Assembly (NCBI RefSeq): GCF_007995065.1
Contig: NZ_VOQR01000001.1
Location: 2,793,001 to 2,857,000 of the forward strand
DNA: 64,000 nt
Direction: 5' to 3'
From: Sphingomonas ginsenosidivorax
Lineage (GTDB): Bacteria > Pseudomonadota > Alphaproteobacteria > Sphingomonadales > Sphingomonadaceae
A model generated the notes under the pieces. The model had not been told where the DNA came from, searched no databases, and saw only the letters and a list, made by a program, of their open reading frames with translations. A program made the position numbers and the translations under genes. Below are positions 52,822-61,614 of this stretch, piece by piece; position 1 is the first letter of the stretch, and every line of letters begins with the position of its first letter.

Positions 52822-53364
52822 TTAGGCCGTGGGCGGCGTTTTCGCCAGACCGTCGATCTTCCGCTCGATCGCGTCGAGCCGGTCGAGCACCAGATGGTCG
52901 ATCTTGTGGTGCACGCGCAGGATGTCGAGTTCGGCGCGCAGGTTGGTCTCGTAATCGAGGCTCGCCGCCAACCGGTCCTTTGCCGACTGCCGGTTCTGGC
53001 TCATCATGATCACCGGCGCCTGGATCGCCGCCAGCGTCGACAGCAGCAGGTTGAGGAAGATGTACGGATAGGGGTCGAACGCTCGCCCGACATGCCCGAG
53101 GATCTCGGAATTGAGGATCATCCACCCGAACAGCACGGCCGCGAAGGCGATGATGAACCCCCACGACCCGCCGACCGCCGCGACCCGGTCGGCCAGCCGG
53201 TCGCCGAAGCTCGCCTGTTCGTCGGCGACGTCTGCGGCGTCACGGCTGACCGTAGTCCCCGCCTCGATTCCCGCCAGGACGCGCCGCTCCTCGTCGTCGA
53301 GCGCCCCCGGCGGCTTGCCGAGCAGGCGCTGCGAAAGTTCGTCGAGCGATGAGGTCTGGGTCAT
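52822..53364 (-). CDS. DUF1003 family membrane protein
   Basis: 180-aa protein. A cytosolic N-terminal segment (LSQRLLGKPPGALDDEERRV) precedes the DUF1003 core with two helices (WGFIIAFAAVLFGWMILNSE and YPYIFLNLLLSTLAAIQAPV), then the family signature MMSQNRQSAKDRLAASLDYE and a soluble C-terminus (DILRVHHKIDHLVLDRLDAI). Function unknown. It lies 30 bases upstream of yebC on the same strand and may be cotranscribed with yebC and ruvC. Confidence 0.88.
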   Translation of the reverse strand: MTQTSSLDELSQRLLGKPPGALDDEERRVLAGIEAGTTVSRDAADVADEQASFGDRLADRVAAVGGSWGFIIAFAAVLFGWMILNSEILGHVGRAFDPYPYIFLNLLLSTLAAIQAPVIMMSQNRQSAKDRLAASLDYETNLRAELDILRVHHKIDHLVLDRLDAIERKIDGLAKTPPTA

Positions 53365-53400
53365 GGGGCGGGTCTAGCCCGGAATGTGAACGCGTTTCCA

Positions 53401-53521
53401 TCCTCCCCCGCCAGGGGGAGGTGTCACCGCAGGTGACGGAGGGGGCGGACACGGAACCGGCGTTGGAGTTGCCGCCCCCTCCGTCGCCTTCGGCGCCACC
53501 TCCCCCTGGCGGGGGAGGATC
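53401..53521. repeat. Type B paired palindrome
   Basis: TCCTCCCCCGCCAGGGGGAG at the left and CCTCCCCCTGGCGGGGGAGG at the right, between the divergent DUF1003 and HerA-like genes. Confidence 0.9.
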
Positions 53522-53577
53522 ATAGAATCCGAACTCGCCGCTTGCCGCAGGGGCGCCCGACCTGCCAAACGCCCGGC

Positions 53578-55047
53578 ATGACGGTACGCGTAGACATGGG
53601 AACCGACGGCAACGGCACCGCCGTGGCGATGGACCTCGAGGAACTGCTTGCCACACGCTTGCTGGTGCAGGGCAATTCGGGGTCGGGAAAGTCGCATCTG
53701 CTGCGCCGCCTGCTCGAACGCTCGGCAGGCCAGGTCCAGCAGATCGTGATCGATCCCGAGGGCGATTTCGTGACTCTCGCCGGCCCGCACGGCCATGTCG
53801 TGATCGAGGCGGGCGAATACAGCGAACGCGAGATCGCGCGGATCGCCACCCGCCTGCGCGAACACCGCACGTCGGCGGTGCTCAGCCTCGAGGGACTCGA
53901 GGTCGAGGGCCAGATGCGTTGCGCCGCGTCGTTCCTCTCCGCGCTGTTCGACGCCCCGCGCGAGCATTGGTACCCGGCGCTTGTCGTCGTCGACGAGGCG
54001 CAGATGTTCGCCCCCGTCACCGGCGGCGAAGTGTCGGAGGAAGTCCGCCGCGCCTCGCTCGCGGCGATGACCAACCTGATGTGCCGCGGCCGCAAGCGCG
54101 GGCTCGCGGGCGTCATCGCGACGCAGCGTCTCGCCAAGCTCGCCAAGAACGTCGCGGCCGAAGCGTCCAACTTCCTGATGGGCCGCACCTTCCTCGACAT
54201 CGACATGGCGCGCGCCGCCGACCTGCTCGGCATGGAGCGCCGCCAGGCCGAGGCGATCCGCGACCTCCAGCGCGGCACCTTCATGGCGCTTGGCCCCGCG
54301 GTCTCCAGGCGGCCGATCACGGTCAAGATCGGCGACGTCGAGACCTCGGCACGCAGCGGCAGCCCCAAGCTCACGCCGCTCCCCACCGCCACGCCGATGG
54401 ACCTCGCCGACCTGCTCTCCGAACCCGTTATCGACGCGCCCGAGCTCGGCCTGCTGTTCGATTCGCGCCCGCGCCGCGTCCCCGCCGAGGAACTGATCGA
54501 CGGCATCGGCCGCACGCCCGAACCGCGCACCGCCGCCCCCCCGCCGCCCGACAAGTCGGACGACGAGGTCGAGGCGATCTATGCCGAGGTATTCCGCGCG
54601 ATCGTCGCCGACGCCGAATCGTCGCTGCGCCCGCCCTCGGTGCTGTTCCAGGATTTCCAGGTGCGCTGCCGGATGGCGGGACTCGCCAAGCCGCCGCTCG
54701 ACCTGCCCGGCTTCGTCCGCCGTCTGAGCTGCGCGCGCGCCGGAATCTTCGACATGACGGACGAGGCGTGGACCGCCGCGCTCGACGTCGCCAGCGGGTT
54801 GCCCGACGACATGCTCGGGGCGTTCCTGCTGGTCGCCCGCGCCGCGCGCGAGGGCGAGCCCTGCCCGTCCGACGCACGCATCGCCGCGACCTACGGCACC
54901 AGCTCGATCGGCCGCGTGAAGCGCCTGATCGGCTATATCGAGAGCCGCGACCTGATCGTCTGCCGCGTCGACCTCGCCGGCAAGCGTTCGATCACGATTC
55001 CCGGCCTCGGCTGGACCACGCAGCCGGCGGAGGCCAATACTCCTTGA
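53578..55047 (+). CDS. HerA-like P-loop ATPase
   Basis: 489-aa ATPase of the HerA/FtsK superfamily (COG0433-like). Walker A GNSGSGKS at residues 32-39. The hexameric-ATPase features IVIDPEGDFVTLAGPHGHVV, Walker B in ALVVVDEAQMFAP, and the arginine/sensor region GVIATQRLAKLAKNVAAEAS are present. The C-terminal part (from about 300) is a separate helical region, with a possible winged-helix at FLLVARAAREGEPCPSDARI and TYGTSSIGRVKRLIGYIESR. It lacks the N-terminal HAS barrel of classic HerA. Base composition matches the host, so it is probably resident. A HEPN-like gene lies 32 bases downstream. Confidence 0.82.
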   Translation: MTVRVDMGTDGNGTAVAMDLEELLATRLLVQGNSGSGKSHLLRRLLERSAGQVQQIVIDPEGDFVTLAGPHGHVVIEAGEYSEREIARIATRLREHRTSAVLSLEGLEVEGQMRCAASFLSALFDAPREHWYPALVVVDEAQMFAPVTGGEVSEEVRRASLAAMTNLMCRGRKRGLAGVIATQRLAKLAKNVAAEASNFLMGRTFLDIDMARAADLLGMERRQAEAIRDLQRGTFMALGPAVSRRPITVKIGDVETSARSGSPKLTPLPTATPMDLADLLSEPVIDAPELGLLFDSRPRRVPAEELIDGIGRTPEPRTAAPPPPDKSDDEVEAIYAEVFRAIVADAESSLRPPSVLFQDFQVRCRMAGLAKPPLDLPGFVRRLSCARAGIFDMTDEAWTAALDVASGLPDDMLGAFLLVARAAREGEPCPSDARIAATYGTSSIGRVKRLIGYIESRDLIVCRVDLAGKRSITIPGLGWTTQPAEANTP

Positions 55048-55079
55048 TAGGTTAGGCGGAGCATGGGAGACGGCAGTGC

Positions 55080-55730
55080 ATGCAAGACTCCCCCATTGAC
55101 GACGAGCTGCGCCTAAGTTTTCTGGGCACCTTGATGGAAGACGTGCTCGTTGCGAGGGCGCGCCGGGATGACTGCGACTCTCAGACACACCGCCGCGAAG
55201 TCATTCGAACGATCTTCGCAGCAATTGAAGGATCTATCTGGTTATACCGGCAGCAGGTACGATCGATGGCGAAAAGCATGGGCCTACTTACCCCGGTAGC
55301 TGACCTTGCCCTACAGGAAAGAAGCTTTAGCGTCACTGACCGAGGCACGATCATAGAGCAAGTAAAGTTCATTACTCTACCCACGATAATAAAACTCACA
55401 AACCGACAGGCGAAGCTTATCGATCCGGAACTGTCTCTTGATTTCGGAAGCACAGGCTGGTCGGCTCTAAAAGATGCATTGAGCGCGCGCCACCGCATCA
55501 CCCATCCCAAGAGCCGGGAAGATCTACATCTCGGCAATGACGATATGGCAAGAGCAGAAATAGCGTTCTCGTGGATCAACGATTCGATACTTGCGGCTCT
55601 TACCGCCACAACCGCCGCCTTTCGAACGCATGCAACGGAAATGCGCACAATCGTTGATGCACTTTTAAGTGGTGACAAGGGCGCGCTCTCGGAATATCGC
55701 GCCGCTTTAGCTATAGACGAGGACGACTGA
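55080..55730 (+). CDS. HEPN-like protein, low-GC, candidate ribonuclease/defence gene
   Basis: 216 aa, no name-able family, but with a clear HEPN-type motif: R137-H-R-I-T-H142-P (R-x4-H, polar residue after R), in the helix context KDALSARHRITHPKSREDLH. Preceding helices (IFAAIEGSIWLYRQQV) fit an all-alpha HEPN fold, whose active members are metal-independent RNases in toxin and phage-defence systems. G+C is about 52% by hand count, against about two-thirds for its neighbours, and codon use is less biased (ATA, AAA, TTA present). This suggests recent acquisition. It sits 32 bases after the HerA-like ATPase on the same strand and ends just before the convergent gapR. Confidence 0.6.
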   Translation: MQDSPIDDELRLSFLGTLMEDVLVARARRDDCDSQTHRREVIRTIFAAIEGSIWLYRQQVRSMAKSMGLLTPVADLALQERSFSVTDRGTIIEQVKFITLPTIIKLTNRQAKLIDPELSLDFGSTGWSALKDALSARHRITHPKSREDLHLGNDDMARAEIAFSWINDSILAALTATTAAFRTHATEMRTIVDALLSGDKGALSEYRAALAIDEDD

Positions 55731-55748
55731 TCGCCCCCGTCCAGTTTA

Positions 55749-56015
55749 TCAGAGCATTCCCAAAGCCTGTAAATAAACTTCGAGTATAGCTTCCTCCTCC
55801 TGATATTCTTCCTTCTTCTTTTTTCGGATAGCCATAATTTTTTTCATTGCCTTGCCGTCGTAACCTCGGCCCTTGGCTTCGGCAAAGACGTCCTTGATGT
55901 CGTCCGAAATGCCCTTCTTCTCTTCCTCGAGCCGCTCGGCGCGCTCGATCAGCAGGCGCAGTTCGTCTGCCGCGACCGCGCCGCCGCCCATGCCGTGTTG
56001 GCGTTCGTCCGTCAT
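55749..56015 (-). CDS. gapR: GapR-like nucleoid-associated protein (DUF2312)
   Basis: 88-aa protein of the DUF2312 family. In Caulobacter GapR binds overtwisted DNA ahead of polymerases and forks, and helps relieve positive supercoils. The family sequence is clear: [40 protein letters not shown] and [20 protein letters not shown], forming coiled-coil helices. The 3' half uses many AAA/GAA codons and is locally AT-rich, which is caused by the Lys/Glu stretch. Confidence 0.93.
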   Translation of the reverse strand: MTDERQHGMGGGAVAADELRLLIERAERLEEEKKGISDDIKDVFAEAKGRGYDGKAMKKIMAIRKKKKEEYQEEEAILEVYLQALGML

Positions 56016-56139
56016 GATATCCCCATTCGCTCAAAAGACAGACCGGGCGCGATCGGCGTCCGCGAAGGACGGCCGGTGAATCGCGCGACCCGGTGCGGCG
56101 CCGCGTCTAGGCGTTAACCGTGCGCGGCTCAATGCCGCT

Positions 56140-56448
56140 TTAGGCGGGTGCGTTCCCCGGTGCGTTCAACGCCACGCTCGCGCGCATCCGCTCGAGCTGC
56201 TCGGGCCTCGCGCTGCCCTGGTTCTGCGCCTTCCACTGCGCATAGGGCATGCCGTAGACCGTCTCGCGCGCGGCCTCCTTGTCCATGTGCCCCGCCTCCT
56301 CGACCCAGTCGGACAGGCAGTTGCGGCAGAAGCCGGCCAATCCCATTAGGTCGATATTCTGTGCGTCGCCGCGGTGGCGCAGGTGGCGCACCAGCCGGCG
56401 AAAGGCTGCCGCCGCTACGGCATCGTCGAGTTCGTCGAGCTTGTCCAT
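56140..56448 (-). CDS. DUF1244 family protein
   Basis: 102-aa protein of the DUF1244 family, found widely in alpha- and gammaproteobacteria. It shows AFRRLVRHLRHRGDAQNIDL, then the conserved Cys pair LAGFCRNCLSDWVEEAG, and YGMPYAQWKAQNQGSA. The two cysteines may bind a metal. I chose the MDKLDELDDA start at 56448; the frame extends far upstream antisense to pyruvate kinase, but that part is not coding. Function unknown. Divergent from pyk. Confidence 0.9.
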   Translation of the reverse strand: MDKLDELDDAVAAAAFRRLVRHLRHRGDAQNIDLMGLAGFCRNCLSDWVEEAGHMDKEAARETVYGMPYAQWKAQNQGSARPEQLERMRASVALNAPGNAPA

Positions 56449-56532
56449 TATCCGCGTCCATCCCGTGGTTGAGGTTGATCGTGTCGAGATAGGGGTTAAG
56501 GCACGAACCGGCAAAGCCCCCAGGAGTGCTGA

Positions 56533-57987
56533 ATGACGAAGGCGATATCCCCACGCCCCCGCAAGGTGCGCGTCCTCGCGACGCTGGGCCCGGCGAGCAA
56601 TTCCCCGGACATGATCGCGACTCTGTTCGAGGCGGGCGCCGACGCGTTCCGCATTAACATGAGCCATGGCGACCAGCAGTCGAAGATCGCGGTGATCCAG
56701 GCGATCCGCGCGATGGAGAAGGAGTTCGGGCGCCCGACGACGATCCTCGCCGATCTCCAGGGCCCCAAGCTGCGCGTCGGCAAGTTCGCGGCCGGAAAGG
56801 TCGAGCTCAAGACCGGCACGACCTTCCTGCTCGACCGCGACACCACGCCCGGCGACGCCACCCGCGTCGAACTGCCGCACCGCGAGATCTTCGAGGGGAT
56901 CGAGACCGGCGCCCGCCTGCTGCTCGACGACGGCAAGCTCGTGTTGCGCGTCACCGGACACGGCCCGACGCAGATCGAGACGGTCGTGGTGGTCGGCGGC
57001 ATGCTGTCGAACAACAAGGGGCTGAACGTCCCCGACGTCGTGCTGCCGATGGCCGCGCTGACCGACAAGGATCGCAGCGATCTCGACTTCGCGGTCGACC
57101 AGGGCGTCGACTGGATCGCGCTGTCGTTCGTGCAGCGGCCCGAGGACCTCTGGGAGGCGCGGAAACTGATCGGCGGCAAGGCCGCGCTGCTCGCCAAGAT
57201 CGAGAAGCCCGCGGCGATCGACCGGCTCGAGGAGATCGTCGAGGCGTGCGACGGCGTGATGGTCGCGCGCGGCGATCTCGGCGTCGAGATGCCGCCCCAG
57301 GCGGTGCCGCCGCTGCAGAAGCGCATCGTCGAGGTTGCGCGCCGGATGGGCCGCCCGGTGGTGGTCGCGACGCAGATGCTCGAATCCATGATCACCTCGC
57401 CGTCGCCGACCCGCGCCGAAGTCTCGGACGTGGCGACCGCAATCTATGACGGCGCCGATGCGATCATGCTCTCGGCCGAGAGTGCGGCGGGCGACTGGCC
57501 GGTCGAATCGGTCGCGATGATGAACGCGATCGGTGTCTCGGTGGAGGGCGATCCCGAGCACGGCGACCGCATGCACTTCACCGTGATGAAGCCCGATCCG
57601 ACGACCGCGGATGCGCTCGCCGAGGCCGCGAAGAACATCGCCGCGACGGTCGATGCGGTGGCGATCATCTGCTTCACCACCTCGGGCTCGACGCCCCGGC
57701 GAATCGCGCGCGAGCGGCCGGGCGTGCCGCTGCTGGTCCTCACCCCCAGCCTGGAGACCGCGCGCCGGCTCGGGCTGCTCTGGGGCACGCACGCGGTCCA
57801 CACCCGCGACGTCGAATCGTTTGAGGACATGGTCGGCAAGTCGAAGCGCATGGCGCTGCGGCACAACATGGCCAAGGCCGGCGACCGCGTGATCGTGATG
57901 GCGGGTGTGCCGTTCCGCACGCCGGGATCGACCAACGTGCTGCACGTCGTGCGGATCGTCGGCGACGAGTTGAAGGGGCGGAAATAG
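56533..57987 (+). CDS. pyk: Pyruvate kinase
   Basis: 484-aa glycolytic enzyme producing pyruvate and ATP from PEP and ADP. Motifs: RVLATLGPASNSPDMIATLF, FRINMSHGDQ, ILADLQGPKLRVG (metal/substrate region), the catalytic lysine in LLAKIEKPAAIDRLEEIVEA, GVMVARGDLGVEMP, and VVVATQMLESMITSPSPTRA. A full B domain and a C-terminal domain (FTTSGSTPRRIARERP) are present. The upstream gap holds no obvious regulatory element. Confidence 0.96.
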   Translation: MTKAISPRPRKVRVLATLGPASNSPDMIATLFEAGADAFRINMSHGDQQSKIAVIQAIRAMEKEFGRPTTILADLQGPKLRVGKFAAGKVELKTGTTFLLDRDTTPGDATRVELPHREIFEGIETGARLLLDDGKLVLRVTGHGPTQIETVVVVGGMLSNNKGLNVPDVVLPMAALTDKDRSDLDFAVDQGVDWIALSFVQRPEDLWEARKLIGGKAALLAKIEKPAAIDRLEEIVEACDGVMVARGDLGVEMPPQAVPPLQKRIVEVARRMGRPVVVATQMLESMITSPSPTRAEVSDVATAIYDGADAIMLSAESAAGDWPVESVAMMNAIGVSVEGDPEHGDRMHFTVMKPDPTTADALAEAAKNIAATVDAVAIICFTTSGSTPRRIARERPGVPLLVLTPSLETARRLGLLWGTHAVHTRDVESFEDMVGKSKRMALRHNMAKAGDRVIVMAGVPFRTPGSTNVLHVVRIVGDELKGRK

Positions 57988-57993
57988 TCTTTT

Positions 57994-58099
57994 CCACCCC
58001 GGCGAAGGCCGGGGCCCAATTGGGAAACAGCTGTGACGACGCGCACCGGTCCGTTACATCGACCTTGCCAATTGGGCCCCGGCCTTCGCCGGGGTGGTC
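57994..58099. repeat. Type F paired palindrome
   Basis: CCACCCCGGCGAAGGCCGGG plus GCCCAATTGGG at the left; CCAATTGGGCCCCGGCCTTC and GCCGGGGTGG at the right. The arms are almost perfectly complementary. It lies between pyk and cstA. Confidence 0.9.
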
Positions 58100-58125
58100 G
58101 TTTTCCTGAACGGTAGGGGTACCGC

Positions 58126-60180
58126 ATGACGTTACGCGAAAAATTCGGCTGGGGCGCGCTCAGCCTGCTCGCGGCGTGCGCACTCGCGGTCATCGCCTTC
58201 GTCCGCGGCGAGAACGTCAACGCGCTGTGGATCGTCGCCGCGTCGGTCTCGATCAACCTCATCGCCTACCGCTTCTACGCGCGCTACATCGCACGCCACG
58301 TCATGCAGCTCGACCCGAGCCGCCCGACGCCTGCGATCCGCCGCGCCGACGGGCTCGACTACGTCGCGACCGACCGCAACGTGCTGTTCGGCCACCATTT
58401 CGCCGCGATCGCCGGCGCCGGCCCGCTGGTCGGCCCGGTGCTCGCCGCGCAGATGGGCTATCTCCCCGGCACGCTCTGGATCCTCGCCGGCGTCGTGCTC
58501 GCAGGCGCGGTGCAGGACTTCATGGTGCTGTTCATCTCGATGCGCCGCGACGGGCGGTCCTTGGGCGAACTCATCCGCATGGAGATGGGCGCGGTCCCCG
58601 GCGTGATCGCATTGATCGGCGCGTTCGCGATCATGGTCATCATCCTCGCGGTGCTCGCGCTGATCGTCGTCCGCGCGCTCGCCGGCAGCCCCTGGGGGCT
58701 GTTCACCGTCGCCGCGACGATCCCGCTCGCCTTCGCGATGGGCATCTACACGCGCTGGATCCGCCCGGGTAAGGTCGGCGAGGTCTCGGTGCTCGGCGTG
58801 ATCGGCCTGCTGCTCGCGATCGTCTATGGCGGCAGCGTCGCCGCCTCGCCGGTCTGGGGCCCGATCTTCACGCTGACCCCGGTCCAGCTCTGCGTGATGA
58901 TGGTCGGCTACGGCGCGGTCGCCTCGGTGCTCCCCGTCTGGCTGCTGCTCGCGCCGCGCGACTATCTGTCGACCTTCCTCAAGATCGGCGCGATCGTCGC
59001 CCTCGCGGTCGGCATCGCGATCGTCGCGCCGCCGCTGAAAATGCCCGCGCTCACCAAGTTCATCGATGGCAGCGGCCCGGTCTGGTCGGGCGGGCTGTTC
59101 CCGTTCCTGTTCATCACCATCGCGTGCGGCGCGGTGTCGGGCTTCCACGCGCTGATCGCCAGCGGCACGACGCCCAAACTCATCGCCAGCGAGAGCGACG
59201 CCCCGTTCATCGGCTATGGCGCGATGCTGATGGAGAGCTTCGTCGCGATCATGGCGCTGGTCGGCGCGACGATCCTCGATCCCGGCATCTATTTCGCGAT
59301 GAACAGCCCCGCCGCGGTGGTCGGCACCAACGCCGTCTCCGCCGCGACCGCGGTCAGCAAGATGGGCTTCCTCATCGCCCCCGACGCGCTGACGCAGGCC
59401 GCCAAGGACGTCGGCGAGGCGACGATCATCAGCCGCACCGGCGGCGCGCCCACGCTCGCGGTCGCGATGGCGGAGATCTTCTCGAACGTCGTCGGCGGCC
59501 CGGCTATGAAGGCATTCTGGTACCATTTCGCGATCCTGTTCGAGGCGCTGTTCATCCTCACCGCGGTCGACGCGGGCACGCGCGCCGGGCGCTTCATGCT
59601 GCAGGACCTGATCGGCCTCGTCGTGCCTTCGTTCCGCAATGCCTCCGCGATCGTCCCCGGGATCATCGCAACGGCCCTGTGCGTGATCGCCTGGGGCTTC
59701 TTCCTCTATCAGGGCGTCACCGATCCCTTGGGCGGGGTGAACACGCTGTGGCCGCTGTTCGGCATCTCGAACCAGATGCTCGCCGCGGTCGCGCTGGTGC
59801 TCGCCACGGTCGTGCTGTTCCGCATGAAGCGCCAGCGCTTCGCCTGGGTCACGATGGTCCCCGCCGCCTGGCTGTGCCTGTGCACGATCACCGCGGGGCT
59901 GCTGAAACTCTTCTCCAGCGACGTGAAGGTCGGCTTTCTCGCGCACGCGGCCAAGTTCGGCGACGCGGCCGCCCGCGGCGAGATCCTCGCGCCTGCCAAG
60001 ACGATGGAGGAGATGCACCGCATCGTCTTCAACGACCGCATCGACGCCGCGCTGATCGCGCTGTTCCTCGGCGTCGTCGTGTCGATCCTCGGCTTCGGCA
60101 TCCGCACCTGCCTCGCCGCGCTGAAAACCGACCGCCCGACGGTCAGCGAAGTCCCGCCGCAGCTGGTTCCGGCGGAATGA
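58126..60180 (+). CDS. cstA: CstA family pyruvate/peptide transporter
   Basis: 684-aa inner-membrane protein of the carbon-starvation CstA family, with about 16-18 helices. Known members import pyruvate and have been linked to peptide uptake during starvation. Recognisable blocks: LFGHHFAAIAGAGPLVGPVL, GAVQDFMVLFISMRRDGRSL, FHALIASGTTPKLIASESDA, and WPLFGISNQMLAAVALVLAT. YbdD, its usual small partner, is encoded immediately downstream with a 4-base overlap. Confidence 0.95.
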   Translation: MTLREKFGWGALSLLAACALAVIAFVRGENVNALWIVAASVSINLIAYRFYARYIARHVMQLDPSRPTPAIRRADGLDYVATDRNVLFGHHFAAIAGAGPLVGPVLAAQMGYLPGTLWILAGVVLAGAVQDFMVLFISMRRDGRSLGELIRMEMGAVPGVIALIGAFAIMVIILAVLALIVVRALAGSPWGLFTVAATIPLAFAMGIYTRWIRPGKVGEVSVLGVIGLLLAIVYGGSVAASPVWGPIFTLTPVQLCVMMVGYGAVASVLPVWLLLAPRDYLSTFLKIGAIVALAVGIAIVAPPLKMPALTKFIDGSGPVWSGGLFPFLFITIACGAVSGFHALIASGTTPKLIASESDAPFIGYGAMLMESFVAIMALVGATILDPGIYFAMNSPAAVVGTNAVSAATAVSKMGFLIAPDALTQAAKDVGEATIISRTGGAPTLAVAMAEIFSNVVGGPAMKAFWYHFAILFEALFILTAVDAGTRAGRFMLQDLIGLVVPSFRNASAIVPGIIATALCVIAWGFFLYQGVTDPLGGVNTLWPLFGISNQMLAAVALVLATVVLFRMKRQRFAWVTMVPAAWLCLCTITAGLLKLFSSDVKVGFLAHAAKFGDAAARGEILAPAKTMEEMHRIVFNDRIDAALIALFLGVVVSILGFGIRTCLAALKTDRPTVSEVPPQLVPAE

Positions 60181-60359
60181 CGATCCTCGCCCGCCTCCGC
60201 GAAACCGCGCTGCTGATGGTCGGCGTGCCGAGCTACACCGCCTATCGCCAGCACATGGCCGACCGCCACCCGGACCACGCGCCGATGGACGAAAAGACCT
60301 TCTTCCGCGACCGGCAACAGGCCCGCTACGGCGGCAAGGGCGGCGGGCGGTGTTGCTGA
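60177..60359 (+). CDS. YbdD/YjiX family protein (CstA partner)
   Basis: 60-aa protein of the DUF466 family: MTILARLRETALLMVGVPSY, YRQHMADRHPDHAPMDEKTF and FRDRQQARYGGKGGGRCC, the conserved C-terminus including the terminal CC. Cytosolic. The start overlaps the cstA stop (ATGA). In Escherichia coli the YbdD/YjiX proteins are needed for, or assist, pyruvate uptake by their CstA-type transporter. Confidence 0.92.
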   Translation: MTILARLRETALLMVGVPSYTAYRQHMADRHPDHAPMDEKTFFRDRQQARYGGKGGGRCC

Positions 60360-60383
60360 GCCTACCATCCAACCCAACCCTGC

Positions 60384-60470
60384 CGTCATCCTGACGAACG
60401 TCAGGATCCAGAGCTCCAAACGTCAGCGCCCGTAACCCTGGATCCTGACGTTCGTCAGGATGCCGGCGGG
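60384..60470. repeat. Type A-like paired palindrome (variant)
   Basis: CGTCATCCTGACGAACGTCA at the left and TGACGTTCGTCAGGATGCCG at the right. The left end keeps CGTCATCC, but the right end lacks TGACG. It lies between ybdD and the convergent transporter gene. Confidence 0.8.
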
Positions 60471-60472
60471 AG

Positions 60473-61453
60473 TCAGGATAGCGGTTCCTGCTTCGCATCC
60501 GCCGCCGCATACCGCCGCGCGATCACCGCGCACGCGATCAGCTGGATCTGGTGGAACAGCATCAGCGGCAACAGGATCACGCCCACCTGCGCGGCCGGGA
60601 ACAGCACCCCCGCCATCGGCACCCCCGCCGCGAGGCTCTTCTTCGACCCGCAGAACAGCAGCACGATCGCATCCTCGCGCGGCAGCTTCATCACACGCGC
60701 GACCGCGACCGTCAGCCCCAGCACCAACGCCAGCATCGCGCAGCACAGCATGCCGATCAGCACCAGGTCGCCGATCGACAGCCGCTGCCACAGCCCCTCG
60801 ACCACCGCCGCGCCGAACGCCGAATAGACCACCAGCAGGATCGACCCGCGGTCGACCACGCCCAGCACCGCCTTGCGCCGCGACACCCACGCGCCGATCC
60901 ACGGCCGCAGCAGATGCCCCGCGACGAACGGCACGAGCAGCTGCAGCACGATCGCCTCGACCCCCTCGACCGACACTCCGCCCCCGCCCGCGTTCGGCAT
61001 CAGCAACGCGACCAGCGCCGGCGTCACGATGATCCCGAGCAGGTTGGAGAAGGACGCGCTGCACACCGCCGCCGCGACATTGCCGCGCGCGATTGCGGTG
61101 AACGCGATCGACGACTGCACCGTCGACGGCAGCAAGGTCAGGAACAACAGGCCGGCGGCGAGCGGCCCGGTGACGAACGGCAACGCCGCCACGCCCAGCC
61201 CCAATGCCGGGAAGGCGACGAACGTCACCGCCAGCACCGCCAGATGCAGCCGCCAGTTGCGCAGCCCCGCCAGGATCGCCTCGCGCGACAGCTTCGCGCC
61301 GTGGAGGAAGAAGAGGAGGACGATCGCGACATCGGCGGCATAGCTCACCGCGGTCGCCCACCCGCCGCGCGCGGGCAGCAGGCTCGCCAGCACGACGGTG
61401 CCGAGCAGCATGAGGATGAACGGCTCGAACACCGCGAGGAAGCGTTTGATCAT
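60473..61453 (-). CDS. Bile acid:sodium symporter family (SBF-like) transporter
   Basis: 326-aa membrane protein of the SBF-like/YfeH group, about ten helices. Signatures: LLFFLHGAKLSREAILAGLR, LTLLPSTVQSSIAFTAIARG, FCGSKKSLAAGVPMAGVLFP, and the C-terminal HQIQLIACAVIARRYA. The crossover motifs that bind sodium in relatives lie in STVQSSIAFT and SKKSLAAG. The substrate is unknown; these bacterial members mostly do not transport bile acids. Convergent with cstA-ybdD. Confidence 0.9.
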   Translation of the reverse strand: MIKRFLAVFEPFILMLLGTVVLASLLPARGGWATAVSYAADVAIVLLFFLHGAKLSREAILAGLRNWRLHLAVLAVTFVAFPALGLGVAALPFVTGPLAAGLLFLTLLPSTVQSSIAFTAIARGNVAAAVCSASFSNLLGIIVTPALVALLMPNAGGGGVSVEGVEAIVLQLLVPFVAGHLLRPWIGAWVSRRKAVLGVVDRGSILLVVYSAFGAAVVEGLWQRLSIGDLVLIGMLCCAMLALVLGLTVAVARVMKLPREDAIVLLFCGSKKSLAAGVPMAGVLFPAAQVGVILLPLMLFHQIQLIACAVIARRYAAADAKQEPLS

Positions 61454-61485
61454 CGAATCTCACATGTCCGTCACTCGACCGCCTC

Positions 61486-61610
61486 ATCCTCCCCCGCCAG
61501 GGGGAGGTGGCAGGCGCAGCCTGACGGAGGGGGCGGACAGGGGAACGGCGGTTTCATGTCCGCCCCCTCCGACGCCTTCGGCGCCACCTCCCCCTTGCGG
61601 GGGAGGATCA
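61486..61610. repeat. Type B paired palindrome
   Basis: ATCCTCCCCCGCCAGGGGGA at the left and ACCTCCCCCTTGCGGGGGAG at the right, between the adenosine deaminase and SBF-like genes. Confidence 0.9.
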
Positions 61611-61614
61611 AAGG

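Noticed and set aside
56449..57945. A long upstream extension of the DUF1244 frame, antisense to pyruvate kinase
   Set aside because: The extension has shadow-type composition. DUF1244 homology begins at the MDKLDELDD start and pyruvate kinase occupies the other strand.
58132..60510. A 792-aa minus-strand frame opposite cstA
   Set aside because: Composition is dominated by Arg, Asp and Gly with no motif, whereas the plus-strand CstA family match is clear.
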